Positions 37,901-49,545 are shown, counted from the stretch's first letter. The stretch is 64,000 nt of DNA from Epiperipatus broadwayi (GCA_028023455.1 JAQFVV010006294.1:2693001-2757000); one strand, 5' to 3'. Program-made: numbers and translations. Notes: a model not told the origin generated them from the sequence alone.

Positions 37901-38163
37901 ATGCAACCCTCCAGCAGCCACCTTTTATCTCTACTTAACTACAAAACTATGAGTCTTAAATTGAAAACACAAAAATATTTTCAATCCAAGCTCATTAGCT
38001 TATATAGTCATATAGGTCTGAAATCAGTTCAGTACCTATACATTTTGGTGTCTTTGGTTCTTTAATAACCATATCCACCACTATTCTTTTAGGCAGGATT
38101 GATTTAAACCAATAAACATCACAAGATCACCATGTCTTATGCTTGCTTATAGCTGTTATTAAA

Positions 38164-38358
38164 ACAGGCAAAAACTCTCCATACAGTATTGCCACTCAGT
38201 GCAAGCCAGAGTAGTCAATGGATGCCAGAAGCCAGAAACTAGTCTGGGGATATTGGATGGGTAGGCACTAGATGGGGATTTTATGCACAAGCTTTCTGGC
38301 ATCCATTGATTACTCTGGCTTGCACTGAATAGCAATATTGTACGGAGGTTTTGCCTGT
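38164..38358. mobile_element. 195-bp fold-back copy of the family C repeat
   Basis: Both ends are the same terminus: ACAGGCAAAAACTCTCC at 38164 and GGTTTTGCCTGT ending 38358. Arms of about 67 bp pair through GCAAGCCAGAGTAGTCAATG / CATTGATTACTCTGGCTTGC. The loop carries the 3' half of the hammerhead on the plus strand (GCCAGAAACTAGTCTGGGGA, then TATTGG). The 5' half, with CTGACGA, has been replaced by the inverted arm, so the inversion junction falls in stem II. Confidence 0.8.
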
Positions 38359-38364
38359 GATTAA

Positions 38365-39495
38365 TTAATCACACCATATATCTGTATATGTGAATTCATT
38401 CATATTTTAAAAACAAACAAATTGCATTTACAATGCATAAATATAAAGGTTAGATTATTATTAAACCACTAAACATCACATGATCACTATTTCTTATCAA
38501 TATTTCTTATTTTTTTGTTTAGATTATTATTCTGATATAGAAACCAGGTGTTAAAATCTTTAATGAAAATGATCATATATATAAAATACATAGATAGTCA
38601 GAAATATTTGGTTTGACTTTTATGTTACACAAGGGTTTACTATTTATAGGTTTAGATTCAATGAAAAATGTGCTGTAAGTCCACAAATATTTGATTGGTT
38701 AGATTTATAAAGATATAATTTTATATAGCATCTTTTTTCCCTAAGTAATTAGTAGTAATAAATATACATAATTCATTATTTTTCTGAAAATTTTATGTAA
38801 CAACAAGTCCATGCAAAAATAAATAAATTCCATATGAAAAAATAGGAGTGGTTGTGAATTTTAAAATTCAGAAAAACTAATATGATAAATTAATTAATAA
38901 TACAATGTGCTTAAACAAACTGAACGAAAATTAATGTTAAAGTATTAATTTGGTTTTTATGCACTTATAATCACTTTTTGATTTTATAAATTTATAAAGA
39001 CATAAGTATCTAAAGCAAATTGACATTTATAATCCGATTTTATTCTCTATTATTTTCAATTATGGCTAATAAGTAAGAGTATTGACATAAATTTTATTTT
39101 TGTTAACTTTTTCAATAAAACATTAAAATATTTCTAATTTTTAACACTAGGTGAAACACAAAACTATTCTACTTTTCTGACTATTTAGTCCCATCCTAAT
39201 GCTAGAATGACATGCTGATTTACCCATACATATTCAAATGTAATGCAAACTTTGAGAATGTTTTCTTTTTTTTACAATTAAAAACAATCTCCTTGAAGTG
39301 TAAGTTTAATAAATTTGTCTTTTTAAAATCTCCATTTATCTTTAATTCTAAATAAAAAATAAAAATATTATTCTTTCATTTTTAGGAGATTGCTTTGAAT
39401 TTAACCTTTTCACTTTCAAAGTGGCCATATTGAAAATTTTAAAAATTATGCTAAGCCACAAATTTTATAATAACTTAACTTAATATTAATCTAAA
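38365..39495. other. No feature recognised
   Basis: AT-rich DNA directly upstream of the RTE LINE; no endonuclease-like frame is seen here. Confidence 0.5.
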
Positions 39496-39499
39496 ATCA

Positions 39500-41463
39500 C
39501 ATAATATATATTTTATGAAAATAACTGATACACTTTTAAAAACTGCAACAAACATAGCTGGTAGAAAAAAGCAGCAATTGACTAATAAAATTTCTACTGA
39601 GACTAGAGAATTTATGAAGAAAAGAAGGAATATGAAGATATACAAAAATGATGTATTAAAAAGAATTGAATATCTCAAATTTTGTAAAATGGTACAGAAA
39701 AGAGTTGAAAATGATACAAGAAAGTATAACTGTGAAATAGCAAGGAAAGCTGTAGAAGAAAATAAAAGTCTCAAAAATGTTAAACAACATTTTGGTATTG
39801 GTAGGAAATTTATATCTGCAATAAGAAAAAAAGATGGAATTATTACTAAAAAGAGAGATGACATCATGAAATTGGTAGAAGATTTTTATCAAGAATTATA
39901 TAGTAATAAAGAACAAGTACCTCCTATATCTATTACATCTTCCAAATTGCCCAGAATTTTAAATGAAGAAGTGAGACATGCAATTAAGTGTATGAAGAAA
40001 GGAAAGGCTCCAGGAAATGATGGAATTATAATTGATATATTAAAAGAAGCAGGTGAAGAAATAGAAACAATTTTAGCAAAGTTATATACCAAATGTCTAA
40101 ATGATAAAGATGTACCGGAAGATTGGAAGAATGCAGTAATAATATTAATATTTAAAAAAGGTGATAAAGAAGATATTAGAAATTACAGACCTATCAGTCT
40201 TTTATCAGTTTTATATAAAATTTTTACCAAGATAATTACAACTCGTCTACAGAGAACTTTGGATTTCCACCAACCAAGAGAACAAGCTGGATTTAAAAGT
40301 GGTTTTAGTACAATAGATCATATCCAGGTATTGAGAGAAGTCATAGAAAGGACAAACGAATACGTGTTGTCATTATGTTTTGGATTTGTAGATTATGAAA
40401 AGGCATTCGATTCTATACACATTTCTTCAGTGATTAAAGCATTGGATCATCAAGGTATAGATCCAGGATATTGTCATATTTTAAAGAATATTTATAAAAA
40501 TGCAACAGCAACAATTAGATTACATAATGATACTGGAAAAATCAACATTGAGAAAGGTGTAAGACAAGGTGACTCCATATCTCCAAAACTCTTTACAGCA
40601 GTGCTGCAAGAAGTATTTTGTGGATTAAAATGGAAAACTAAAGGAGTGAAAGTAAATAGAGAGTATTTAAGTCATTTAGATTTCGCAGATGATGTAGTTG
40701 TTTTTGAAAATAATGCTTCAGAGCTGCAGGAAATGTTGCAGGAGTTAGCAGATGAAAGTAGAAAAGTAGGACTAAAGATAAATGTTAAAAAGACTAAAGT
40801 AATGTTTAATCGATTTGCTCAAAATATGAAAATAAAGATTGATTATGAAGAATTAGAAGAAGTTAACAGTTACAAATACCTTGGTCAGATTATTAATACA
40901 GATGGAAACATAATGGAGGAAATTAATCATAGAATTAAACTTGGTTGGAGTGCTTTTGGTAGAAATAACTTGATACTAAAAGGAAATATGCCTATGTGTT
41001 TGAAAAGGATGGTTTTTAACAAATGTGTTTTACCAGTTCTTACTTATGGATCTGAGACTTGGATACTTAATAGAAGAGCAATACAGAGACTTCAGACCAC
41101 TCAAAGGAGTATGGAGAGATGTATGTTGGGAGTAACAAGAAGAGATCAAAAATGCAATGTATGGGTAAGACAACAAACAGGTGTTACTGACCTTATTGAA
41201 AAAATTAAAAGACTGAAATGGAGTTGGGCTGGACATATTGCTAAAAGAGATGATAATAGATGGACAATTGAAATTTTAAACTGGATTCCAAGAGATTGTA
41301 AAAGATCAGAAAGAAACCACATGTGAGATGGATGGATGAAATAAGAAAATGTGCAGGGGTGTTGTGGAGAAGGGAAGCTAAAGATTGGAGAAGATGGATT
41401 AAACTTGGAGAGACCTTCATCTTGCAGTGGATTGATAATGGTTGATGATGATGATGATGATGA
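39500..41463 (+). mobile_element. RTE-type LINE, 5'-truncated
   Basis: Contains the reverse-transcriptase frame at 39515-41326. After a one-base shift, the C-terminal tail KPHVRWMDEIRKCAGVLWRR runs to WIDNG and a stop at 41443-41445, where a (GAT)n tail begins (to about 41463). RTE elements normally end in such simple-repeat tails. The apurinic endonuclease domain that should precede the RT is absent. Two further 5'-truncated copies of the same 3' end lie at 27171-27312 (plus) and 56938-57165 (minus), so the family has been active in this genome. I could not identify a target duplication with confidence. Confidence 0.9.
39515..41326 (+). CDS. RTE-type LINE reverse transcriptase, 603 residues (EN missing, C-terminus frameshifted)
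   Basis: RNA-dependent DNA polymerase of a non-LTR retrotransposon, acting in target-primed reverse transcription. Visible motifs in order: GKAPGNDGIIIDILKEAGEE (finger motif, about 164-183), NYRPISLLSVLYKIFTKIIT (from about 223), EQAGFKSGFSTIDH, motif A VDYEKAFDSI (about 292-301), motif B GVRQGDSISPKLF (from about 348), motif C HLDFADDVVVF with catalytic FADD at about 390-393, NVKKTKVMF, YKYLGQIINTDG (from about 453), LPVLTYGSETW and the RTE-typical GHIAKRDDNRW. The ATG is only the first in the open frame; the residues after it match the linker between endonuclease and RT, so the true protein began further upstream. Only one disabling shift (about 41308-41318) is evident, so the copy is young. 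It probably cannot mobilise itself. Confidence 0.9.
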   Translation: MKITDTLLKTATNIAGRKKQQLTNKISTETREFMKKRRNMKIYKNDVLKRIEYLKFCKMVQKRVENDTRKYNCEIARKAVEENKSLKNVKQHFGIGRKFISAIRKKDGIITKKRDDIMKLVEDFYQELYSNKEQVPPISITSSKLPRILNEEVRHAIKCMKKGKAPGNDGIIIDILKEAGEEIETILAKLYTKCLNDKDVPEDWKNAVIILIFKKGDKEDIRNYRPISLLSVLYKIFTKIITTRLQRTLDFHQPREQAGFKSGFSTIDHIQVLREVIERTNEYVLSLCFGFVDYEKAFDSIHISSVIKALDHQGIDPGYCHILKNIYKNATATIRLHNDTGKINIEKGVRQGDSISPKLFTAVLQEVFCGLKWKTKGVKVNREYLSHLDFADDVVVFENNASELQEMLQELADESRKVGLKINVKKTKVMFNRFAQNMKIKIDYEELEEVNSYKYLGQIINTDGNIMEEINHRIKLGWSAFGRNNLILKGNMPMCLKRMVFNKCVLPVLTYGSETWILNRRAIQRLQTTQRSMERCMLGVTRRDQKCNVWVRQQTGVTDLIEKIKRLKWSWAGHIAKRDDNRWTIEILNWIPRDCKRSERNHM

Positions 41464-41469
41464 CATAGA

Positions 41470-42665
41470 ACATTAAAAAATGTAATGAAGCTGAAAAATA
41501 TAGCTATTGATACTCAAAGTAATAAAAAAATCAAAAAAATAAAAAAATATCAAAAAATTATTTTTATACTATTTCATAATTCCTACTTTTTCATGGTTAT
41601 ATTATAAAACTACAATTTTATTAATAAGCTAGCTGCATTCCTCATTAAATTTCCAAAAAAATAATATGTAATATGACTTACCTGAGGCAATGCATCATTT
41701 CAATACTTGAAGGAATAAAGACATTGTTACCTTTCTATTTTTCACAGCAGCCCTGCAAAATCTTTTTCCATACAGGGGTTTGCAATGGATATGCCATCTC
41801 TGATAACAAGTAGATAATATTGATCAATAATTAGTATATTTTGAATATTATAATAAAGAACTTCAATACAGTTTGTAATTTATTAAAAAAATACTAGTCA
41901 CTATATATACAAAATAAAATAATAAAATAAAATAAAAAGTGAATGAAATACTAAATTTATTATAGAGTTAAGCTTGGGATACATTTGTTTGTAGTTTATA
42001 TATATATATATATACTGTCAAAACTGTTACTTTTAGCATTGGCCTATTTTTTACCATTATTAAAATGCAGACAAAAAATTTATAAAAAGATCTAAATCAG
42101 GTCACTATATTTCCATAATATATTTATTTTTGTCTCGTATCAATTAATTCAAATACTCCATCTACCCAAGCTCACATTATAGAAAAATATGCACCATCTT
42201 TTTTTTATGTCAGTTTCATTAATCATTTTTTTGTGTTTTTTTTGTAGCAAATATATATTTAAAAAAAACAATAATTAAAAAATATATAATAAAACAATAA
42301 TTAAAAAACATATATAAAAATAATAATTAAAAAAATATAGAAAAATAAAAATACTGTTTTCTTCAAAATACAATGGAAAAAGTAAAACTATTTGCCATTA
42401 TATTTTTCATGCTGAACTCTTCTCTGGTAACTATCAAAAAAAATAGAGAAAGATAAAAAAATTAAATCTACTTGATCACAAAAATTATTATAAAATTTTT
42501 ATTTTTATTGTAGAAAAATAAGATTTATCTTTCTGGAAAGTAGAGAGGGAGCTGCAAACAAAGATCTAAAAAGTGCATGTGTAGATTTACATTAATCTTA
42601 ATGTCAACCTGGATGTTTATCATTTAAAAATCATTGCCCACATTGTGCAGGCGTAAACACGAAGA
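41470..42665. other. AT-rich spacer with (TA)n at 41997-42015
   Basis: A/T-rich simple sequence, including AAAATAAAATAAAATAAAA near 41919 and repeated ATAATTAAAAAA(C/T)ATATA units near 42265-42345. No gene seen. Confidence 0.5.
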
Positions 42666-42668
42666 AGT

Positions 42669-43285
42669 GTTTAATTATTTACATATATATAATCATTAAC
42701 CTAATAAGGCCCAAAGGCATACACAAATAATAATTACAATCAATATGAATTTTAAGTGTCCTAGCTGACTGTTCTCATGTTTGGAGGTCAGTTCTCCACA
42801 CCTGAAGTCACTGTGTCATGGAAGATTATCTGCTCCAATACATATGTCCATGTGCACAGATGAAGCTCCAAGGATTAAGTGTCAGTTTGTTATACTGAGG
42901 TATTCATTGTTTTAATCCCTGCAATTGATTGCTTGTAATCTGTCCATCTGCTCAGGTGATTCTTCATTTTAATCTCCATACTAGAATTTATATTGTTATC
43001 TTTCTGACTTTAATTAATGAGTTATTTTTATAGTTTGTCATTTATCTTAAAAAGGGAATCTAACTCAAATTCCTTTAATTGTTTCATTTCATTAACATCT
43101 TATTATACTCTCATTAATTAGACTATTATTCATTTTAGAAAATAATATTTTTCTAATTTTAAAGTTATAAACCTTTTACTTACTAATTTTAAAAGAATCA
43201 GACTTTTAAAATTCTTTAGCTTATAACTTTATCTCTAAGTTTATACTTTAGATATGTATGTGCATTTAAACATTTACATACATAT
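42669..43285 (-). repeat. 3' LTR of the gypsy-like element
   Basis: Aligns to 45471-46061 from TAATAAGGCCCAAAGGCATA through TCAGTTTGTTATACTGAGG and CTGACTTTAATTAATGAGTT to ATGTATGTGCATTTAAACAT. This copy has an extra block (AATTACAATCAATATGAATT) relative to the other. Confidence 0.85.
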
Positions 43286-43523
43286 TATTACTTTCCCCAA
43301 TTTCAGTGATGAGGTTTTAATTTCTGAACTTAATTAATATGAGTTATTAGAAAACGTGGTTTTTTTTTTAACTTTCTTTTAGCAACTGTTTTGAATTATG
43401 TGCATTCTTTGGAGATGTAGTTGTTTGAAAATCACAATAATTATTTTCATTTTTCCTCAGGTCTACTCTAATATCTGGCCACCAGTCATGACTAAGTGCT
43501 AGAGCTTTTGCTCTGCCAATGTC

Positions 43524-45262
43524 TCACTGACTATTATGCAGCCACTTTACTATGTGCTTCCTATCCTTGATTGGAATCAGTATACAATCACCTTTCATAA
43601 TGCAGCCTTTGCATACCAACAGTTGTTTCTGGGCATTCCATAGTTCTTTGTGAAAGAAACTGGGACATTGCTTCAGCCAGCCTTTTAGAATCTGCTTCAT
43701 AATCCATTGATAGCCATTGTCTTCAGTTATCCTACGAGCTATCACTTTGTTTTTTATTCTCGATTTCAGTATGTCTTTGTAATTCATTTATTTTTCTGGT
43801 AATCATGGATCTTCTCTGACCTGATTTTGTTAATTACTGGCTGCCAGAAAGGTTTTTTTCCCTTTGCGTATATCTATTTTATTCAAATTCATCTTAAACA
43901 CCTCGGAAAGTTTTTTCTCTCAGGGCTATTAATTTTTTTAATGATTGTTATTTTTACTCCCATTTTACTGAACCAGTCTCATCCTAATATGGGGTTGATA
44001 GGGGCATATACTACATATAGTGGTAGTATATTAATTTTGCCCTGACTTTCACATATTGGTGCTTCAACTACACCCTTTATTCTAATGGCATTACCTTTCA
44101 AATCTCACACTTTTAAGTCAGTTTTTTTGTATAATGGATCTTTTCTTACACTTGGAATTAAGAGTATACCAATCATGGACTGATATCAATGATATGCCAC
44201 TACCACTGTCCACTTCCATAGATATGGGCTGATCACACAGCTTTAGTTGTAACATAATTTTGTCATCATAGGTGGGCCTTTTTTTTATCTTGGTATGCTG
44301 TATTGCCTGACCCTGATATGAATGTTTATGACTCTTACTTTCCTTCTTCGGGTTGTTACTTTTGCTTTACATATTTTCTCTATGTGCCCTATTTTTTTTA
44401 CAATTATTATAGCATTCTCATTTATGGAAACAATTGCTAGCTTTGTGGCCCTTTTTCCCACAGCAAAAACATATAAATGGGTTTTATTTTGTAAGCACTA
44501 TTCTCATTATTCTTAGACAATTTTTTGCTTACGGTTTTACAAACATCTCTTTATGATTTGCTATAACTCTTGAACTCAGTGAATTTTTAAGATTGCTCGA
44601 GCATGAGTTTATAAGCTATCCCATGTTTTATAGTCTCTATATAATCTAAATCACTAATGGCCAATAATTGTTGGCATAAACTATCATTACACATACTAAT
44701 AAGCAATTGTTCTAGCAGGGTTTCATCTAGGAAAAATCCATAGATGCAATTCTATGCTAAATTACATAGAGCACTATCGTAATCTTTTATACTTTCATCC
44801 CAACTCTTGTTCCTGGCTCAGATTTGCAATCTAGCGACATGCCTCGAGAGTTGGGGATTAAAATGGTTTGACAAACACTCTTTAACCTGATCATAGGTAT
44901 AATCTTCAAGAGTTAGAGGTTCAGTGAGTCTGTTGGCTATCTCAATAACTCCTTTCCCAGCAAAGCATAATAATGAAGCAATAGTATACTTATCATCTTT
45001 AACTTTATTAATTAATAAATATTTTTCTATACATTGGTTTATAGATCTAATGACATGCCTCGAGAGTTGGGGATTAAAATGGATTGACAAACACTCTTTA
45101 ACCTGATCATAGGTATAATCTTCAGGAGTTAGAGGTTCAGTGAATCTGTTGGCTATCTCAATAACTCCTTTCCCAGCAAAGCATAATAATGAAGCAATAG
45201 TATACTTATCATCTTTAACTTTATTAATGAATACATATTTTTCTATACATTAGTTTATAGGA
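43524..45262 (-). pseudogene. gag-protease-integrase remnant of the gypsy-like element
   Basis: Minus strand, 5' to 3'. A gag matrix/capsid-like segment at 44818-45262 reads KYLLINKVKDDKYTIASLLC, then LTLEDYTYDQVKECLSNHFN, resembling the family's 'FLL.N.I.D......LL..IG...Y..L..L..P....T......L..HF.P' region. A perfect CCHC zinc knuckle, CFCCGKKGHKASNC, lies at 44471-44430. A protease-like segment follows, LKLCDQPISMEVDSGSGISL, with the DSG active-site triplet near 44202-44213. At 43524-43787 is an integrase N-terminal zinc region, QLLVCKGCIMKGDCILIPIK followed by DRKHIVKWLH. RT, RNase H and the catalytic integrase core are deleted, and several stops interrupt gag. It is not functional. Confidence 0.8.
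44836..45260. repeat. 216-bp tandem duplication inside gag
   Basis: GACATGCCTCGAGAGTTGGG starts at 44836 and again at 45052. The two units match almost perfectly to TTCTATACATTRGTTTATAG (ending about 45050 and 45260). The duplication repeats the KYLLINKVKDD to NHFNPQLSRHV part of gag. Confidence 0.9.
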
Positions 45263-45470
45263 GGCAACTACTTGCCTCACTGATGTCAAATTCACCACCT
45301 GCTACCTGCATTGCCTAGTCTTTTATCTAAATTTAACCATTATTTGAATTTATGGTCCAATTTAAGACTGTGACTGCAACAATTGCTATGTTTAGCTGAT
45401 TTAAACAATGTACTGCCCACGAGTACAAATCAATACTAACAGTTAATATTTCAGTAATTCTTTAATTATT

Positions 45471-46061
45471 TATGTATAATCATTAATATAATAAGGCCCA
45501 AAGGCATACATAAATAATAATTAAGACTGTTCTCACATTCAGAGGTCAGCTCTCTGCACTTGAATCACTATGCCATGGGAGACTATCTGCTCCAACATAT
45601 ACGTCCGCGTGCACTGTTGAAGCTCCAAGGATTAAATGTCAGTTTGTTATACTGAGGCATTAATTGTTTTAATCCCTGCCATTGATTGTTTGCAATTTGT
45701 CCATCCGCTCAGGAGATTCTTCATTTTAATTTCCATATAAGAATTTACATCGTTATCTTTCTGACTTTAATTAATGAGTTATTGTTACAGTTTGTCGTTT
45801 ATCTTAGAAAGGGAATCTAACTCGAATTCCTTTAATTGTTTTATTTCATTAATGACATTCTATTCTCATTAATTAGACTATTATTCATTTTAGAAAATAA
45901 TCTTTTTTTAATCTTAAAGTTATGAATCTTTTACTTACTAATTTTAAAAGAATCAGTTTTTGAAAATTCTTTAATCTTTAATTTATTTAACTTATAACTT
46001 TTTTTCTCTCTCTAAGTTTACACTTATATATGTATGTTCATTTAAACATTCTCATACATAT
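45471..46061 (-). repeat. 5' LTR of the gypsy-like element
   Basis: Partner of 42669-43285, with matching block order and no coding content. In the minus orientation this copy lies upstream of gag. Confidence 0.85.
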
Positions 46062-46064
46062 CAA

Positions 46065-46485
46065 ATACAAGGTGATCTAAGATAAAATTTTGGCATTTTA
46101 TTATTACAAAGAAAATTTCTCTACTTCATATAAATTGACAACCATCAAAATAAAATTTAAAAGATTTTTAGAGTTACTTGCCAATAAAAAATTGAAAGCA
46201 TTTGAAAATATAACTGCCATTTAATTGAACAAAATAATTTCATATAAATTTTACACATTTTATAAAAATAATCTGCTTATTTAAAAAGTTCCTGTCTGAT
46301 CAAAGATAGGTAGATACAAATTAATTTAAATGTTGTTTTTTTTTTTTTGTTAATAAAGGAAAAGTTCTTCACTGCATTTAAGATTTTAAAAAATATTTTT
46401 GATTTGTTTAAATCACTGTATAATAATAATAACTAATTTATCAATAAAGATAGTTTTGTAAAAGCAATCATTAAAAATAAAATAT
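46065..46485. other. No feature recognised
   Basis: AT-rich flank between the LTR element and the SINE. Confidence 0.5.
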
Positions 46486-46491
46486 AGTCTA

Positions 46492-46591
46492 GCATTGGTG
46501 GTCGAGAGGTCAGCGCGACTGCCTTGCACTTGCAGGCAGTTGCCCGGGTTGCGGGTTCGCGTCCCGGCCGATGCTATGACACTTAAAAAAA
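46492..46591 (+). repeat. Minimal tRNA-derived SINE, type 1 (full head)
   Basis: GCATTGG (46492-46498) pairs with CCGATGC (46568-46574) as an acceptor stem. TGGTCGAGAGGTCAGCGC serves as A-box/D-arm, and GGGTTCGCGTCCC as B-box. The 83-nt body is too long for an ordinary class I tRNA. A short tail TATGACACTT and an A7 run follow. No clear target duplication. The same element, 5'-truncated, is at 60494-60583. It is retroposed and A-tailed, so it is not called a functional tRNA gene. Confidence 0.75.
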
Positions 46592-46653
46592 TCTATATAT
46601 AATTATAAACTATAGATATATAGTATTTAAATATATGTATATGTATCCGTTGT

Positions 46654-46709
46654 ATAAGATGGAGTGGATAGCTGTGTGGAACTTGAAAGTCTAAGTTCAA
46701 GTCCTTCTA
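46654..46709 (+). repeat. tRNA-like segment related to the one at 26292
   Basis: AAGATGGAGTGGATAGCTGT, then AACTTGAAAGTCTAAGTTCA and AGTCCT. It has a B-box-like AAGTTCAAGTCCT and an A-box-like AGTGGATAGCTG, and no hammerhead next to it. Confidence 0.5.
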
Positions 46710-47027
46710 AATATATATTATAACTAAGTATTTTATAAAATATTATTTATTTGATCAAAATACTGAAGTTGTAAAATTTGCATATTTATTCTTTTGTATC
46801 AATACAAATACGCTCTAATAGATATAAGTTTATTATGAAGTAAAAAGCCAGAAGATTTTATTAAAGTGCATAACTTTAAATAATTTTAATATTATTAATA
46901 CCAATAAGTATATGATTAAAGATATGTTTGTATTATTATTATCATTGTTATTATTAGTATTATATAATTGATACAAACATTTTACATATATTTTATTAAT
47001 TCAAAGAATATTTAAAAATTAATTACC

Positions 47028-47128
47028 TTTTTTTTTTCATATGTCAAATACGTTAACCGGGAAGCGAACCTGGACCAGCTGCTTAGAAGGCAGTTATGCT
47101 AACCACTAGGCCACTAACGCATTGACAT
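47028..47128 (-). repeat. Minimal tRNA-derived SINE, type 2 (tRNA-Gly-like head)
   Basis: Minus strand 47120-47050 folds as a 71-nt class I tRNA. The acceptor pair is GCGTTAG with TTAACGT; the A-box is GCCTAGTGGTTAGCAT and the B-box GGTTCGCTTCCC. The anticodon loop CTTCTAA would read TCT. A TTTGACATATG tail and an A10 run follow. Overall similarity is to animal tRNA-Gly(UCC) (see the copy at 61353). No clear target duplication. Confidence 0.75.
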
Positions 47129-47129
47129 A

Positions 47130-49540
47130 TTGTCTTAATGAATGAGGATGGAATGGTTTAAATTGAATTTTTTTATAATATGATGAGCAACTGAAATATG
47201 CATTATATATATTGGATGATTTATCATGAAATAAATTTATTTGAAAGGCAGATAAATCATAATTATTCTATTATATGAGTTACACTTTTCATTGCGTAGA
47301 TTCAAGACAAAGTTAATATTTCAAGGGTGGAGTTTTATATAACCAAATATAATATAAAATTGTGATGGTAATAATTCTATTTATCAATGCTTTAAAAGAA
47401 TTAGATTTGATGGACAAAGTATTTTTTTATGGGAGGTGGGATTCATTTAGGAGGCATGAGATTACCATTTAATGTGTAACAATAAGGACATTGTCATCAG
47501 CTTATCTCATGATGATACTTTGTCATCATTTTTATTTTATAGTATAATGGTCTAGGAGAATATCTCATCGTGGTTCTAAATGATTTGGCTATACAAAACC
47601 TAACATCACATGGTCACATGATACGTATAGAGAGTTTGGCCTGTTTTATACAAACCTATAGAATGATTTCCAATTTAAAGTTTTATATTTTAGGAGATTT
47701 CATTGGATGGTTAGGTTAATCACATAAAAATCTTTGCTATCTGATGTTATTTCATGAATTATGAAATTCTAGAATGGAGTTTTCTCTTTTGACATCATAA
47801 AGCAAATATAAGTCATAATTATTAGAATATAATAAACAAGTCATAAAAGTTAAAGAATGTTGTTTATTATCAAAGCAGATGTAATAAAAACTCCATCATT
47901 TACTTCATTAAAGATGAATCATTGTTACTATCAGATAAACAAGATTTGCATGACATATAATTTTTCATTGTCTTACATCTAAGAATATTGTCATAAAGTC
48001 CATAAATATTTGCAATAAAGTGATGGTATATTACAAAATACTAATACTTTTAAGTAAAATGATTATTAAAAAATATGGATCATAGATCTATTACAGAAAT
48101 GATGATATTCATAATAGAAATTAAAAACCAAGTATTACTCATACAATTTAAAATTATAAGCAACTTACATATTAACCAATAAGTTTGATATATATAACTG
48201 GAGAAGAATGAAGCTTTCGGTGAGTTATATACATAAACCCTTTAAAAGACAAATGATACATCTGTCCTTTTAGAATTTGTTCATATATGTTTAGTTTATT
48301 TATGTACTTTTAAATAAAAAGTGAATTAGATCTATTGATTATATATATTTATAGAATACATAAGAATCACCATTTTAATATTCAGAGTATATAATATTCA
48401 AATTAGAAAGAATACATATATCAAACTTAATATTATATATATATATATAATTGTAATTTAGAATCTAAAATATGTAGGCAATGTTTATTTTGTTTGTTTA
48501 TTTGGTGTTGTTAATTTAATTCAATTGATGATTATAGTTAATAAACATTGTTTGATTAATTAACTGTTTTGTAAGATTTTTTTTACTTAGAGTGAATACA
48601 TTAAGTCTTATTGATATGGGTTTGTGGTCAGACCAACTGTATATCTTAGTCTTAAAAGAATAAAATGGTGCATTATTTTTATAAGGATGTTAATGTGGGC
48701 AGATTAAAAGAAGTTACAATATAAATGAGCAAAGTTGTTCAACATAATTTCATTTTATTGTTTGTTAATTAGGTCAGATAGACCAAAACACATTAACTAA
48801 TGATTCAGACGTATTAATATGAGATTGCAGACAAGTGCTATCTTATTCTGAAGTTGAATATTTACTTATTTACTTATCTGTTGCTTATGATAATTATGTG
48901 CTAATGATATTCACTTAATGATTAATTAGTCAATAAATTGCTTACATAGAAAATAATGATAAGTTTGATGGTGAAATACTAGATAAAAAAATAAGTATCC
49001 ATTGCTTCTTACTTCATATTACTTTTCCACCTTATTTATAAATCATAATTTAATTCTTCTCATGGTTAATTGGTCTCTAATAAGTAAAATATAAATCATC
49101 TAAAACTATTGATGGATAGAAGGCAAGTGTCAAGTTGTTTCTGTTAGTACCAATTAATAGAAAGAAAGAGACTTAAACAATAATTTATAATAAATGACCT
49201 AGTCTGAGTGATAGATAGTTTAAGGAAAATATAGATTAAAGAAAAAATTTAAAAGATAATATCCATGAATATTGTGGTAGTAATAATCCAAAATAATGTT
49301 GAGTGTAAAAGATATGCCAATTATTTTTATCCTAATTGGTTAACAACAATGCATGTTTACAGTAGTGATGCCAAGGCCAATACTGGAAAGGAGGAAACAA
49401 CCAATTTATACTAGCCAATAAATCTACATTGTAGTACTTGAATATGTAGAGCCCAATAACCAGATCAGTCATCATTAAGAAAAGATTGATTATTAGAGTC
49501 ATATAATACCATGGAATATTTGATTTAAAAAATTACACTA
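47130..49540. other. No gene; fragment of the family C repeat near 47590-47640
   Basis: AACATCACATGGTCACATGA, then TACGTATAGAGAGTTTGGCC, joins two ends of the family C repeat in opposite orientation (compare GGTCATGTGATGTT and TACGTATAGTGAGTTTTGTC at 24.9 kb). The rest is AT-rich and featureless to my eye. Confidence 0.5.
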
Positions 49541-49545
49541 ACAAG

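Larger units (their letters stand above)
42669..46061 (-). mobile_element. Ty3/gypsy-like LTR retrotransposon, internally deleted
   Basis: Two direct copies of about 600 bp (42669-43285 and 45471-46061) flank an interior whose minus strand carries gag, a zinc knuckle, a protease segment and an integrase zinc-binding segment in the correct order. The reverse transcriptase, RNase H and integrase core are missing. A purine-rich TTGGGGAAAG (minus, near 43292-43303) just inside the left LTR fits a polypurine tract. The two LTRs differ at many positions, so the insertion is not recent. LTR ends are approximate because the left copy diverges early. Confidence 0.85.

Noticed and set aside
39475-41466. 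Several minus-strand open frames over the RTE reverse transcriptase
   Set aside because: They are antisense shadows of the plus-strand RT frame; its motifs explain the region fully.
46492-46574. Functional long-variable-arm tRNA gene
   Set aside because: The anticodon arm does not fold into a normal 7-base loop, and the sequence is A-tailed and repeated, 5'-truncated, at 60494.
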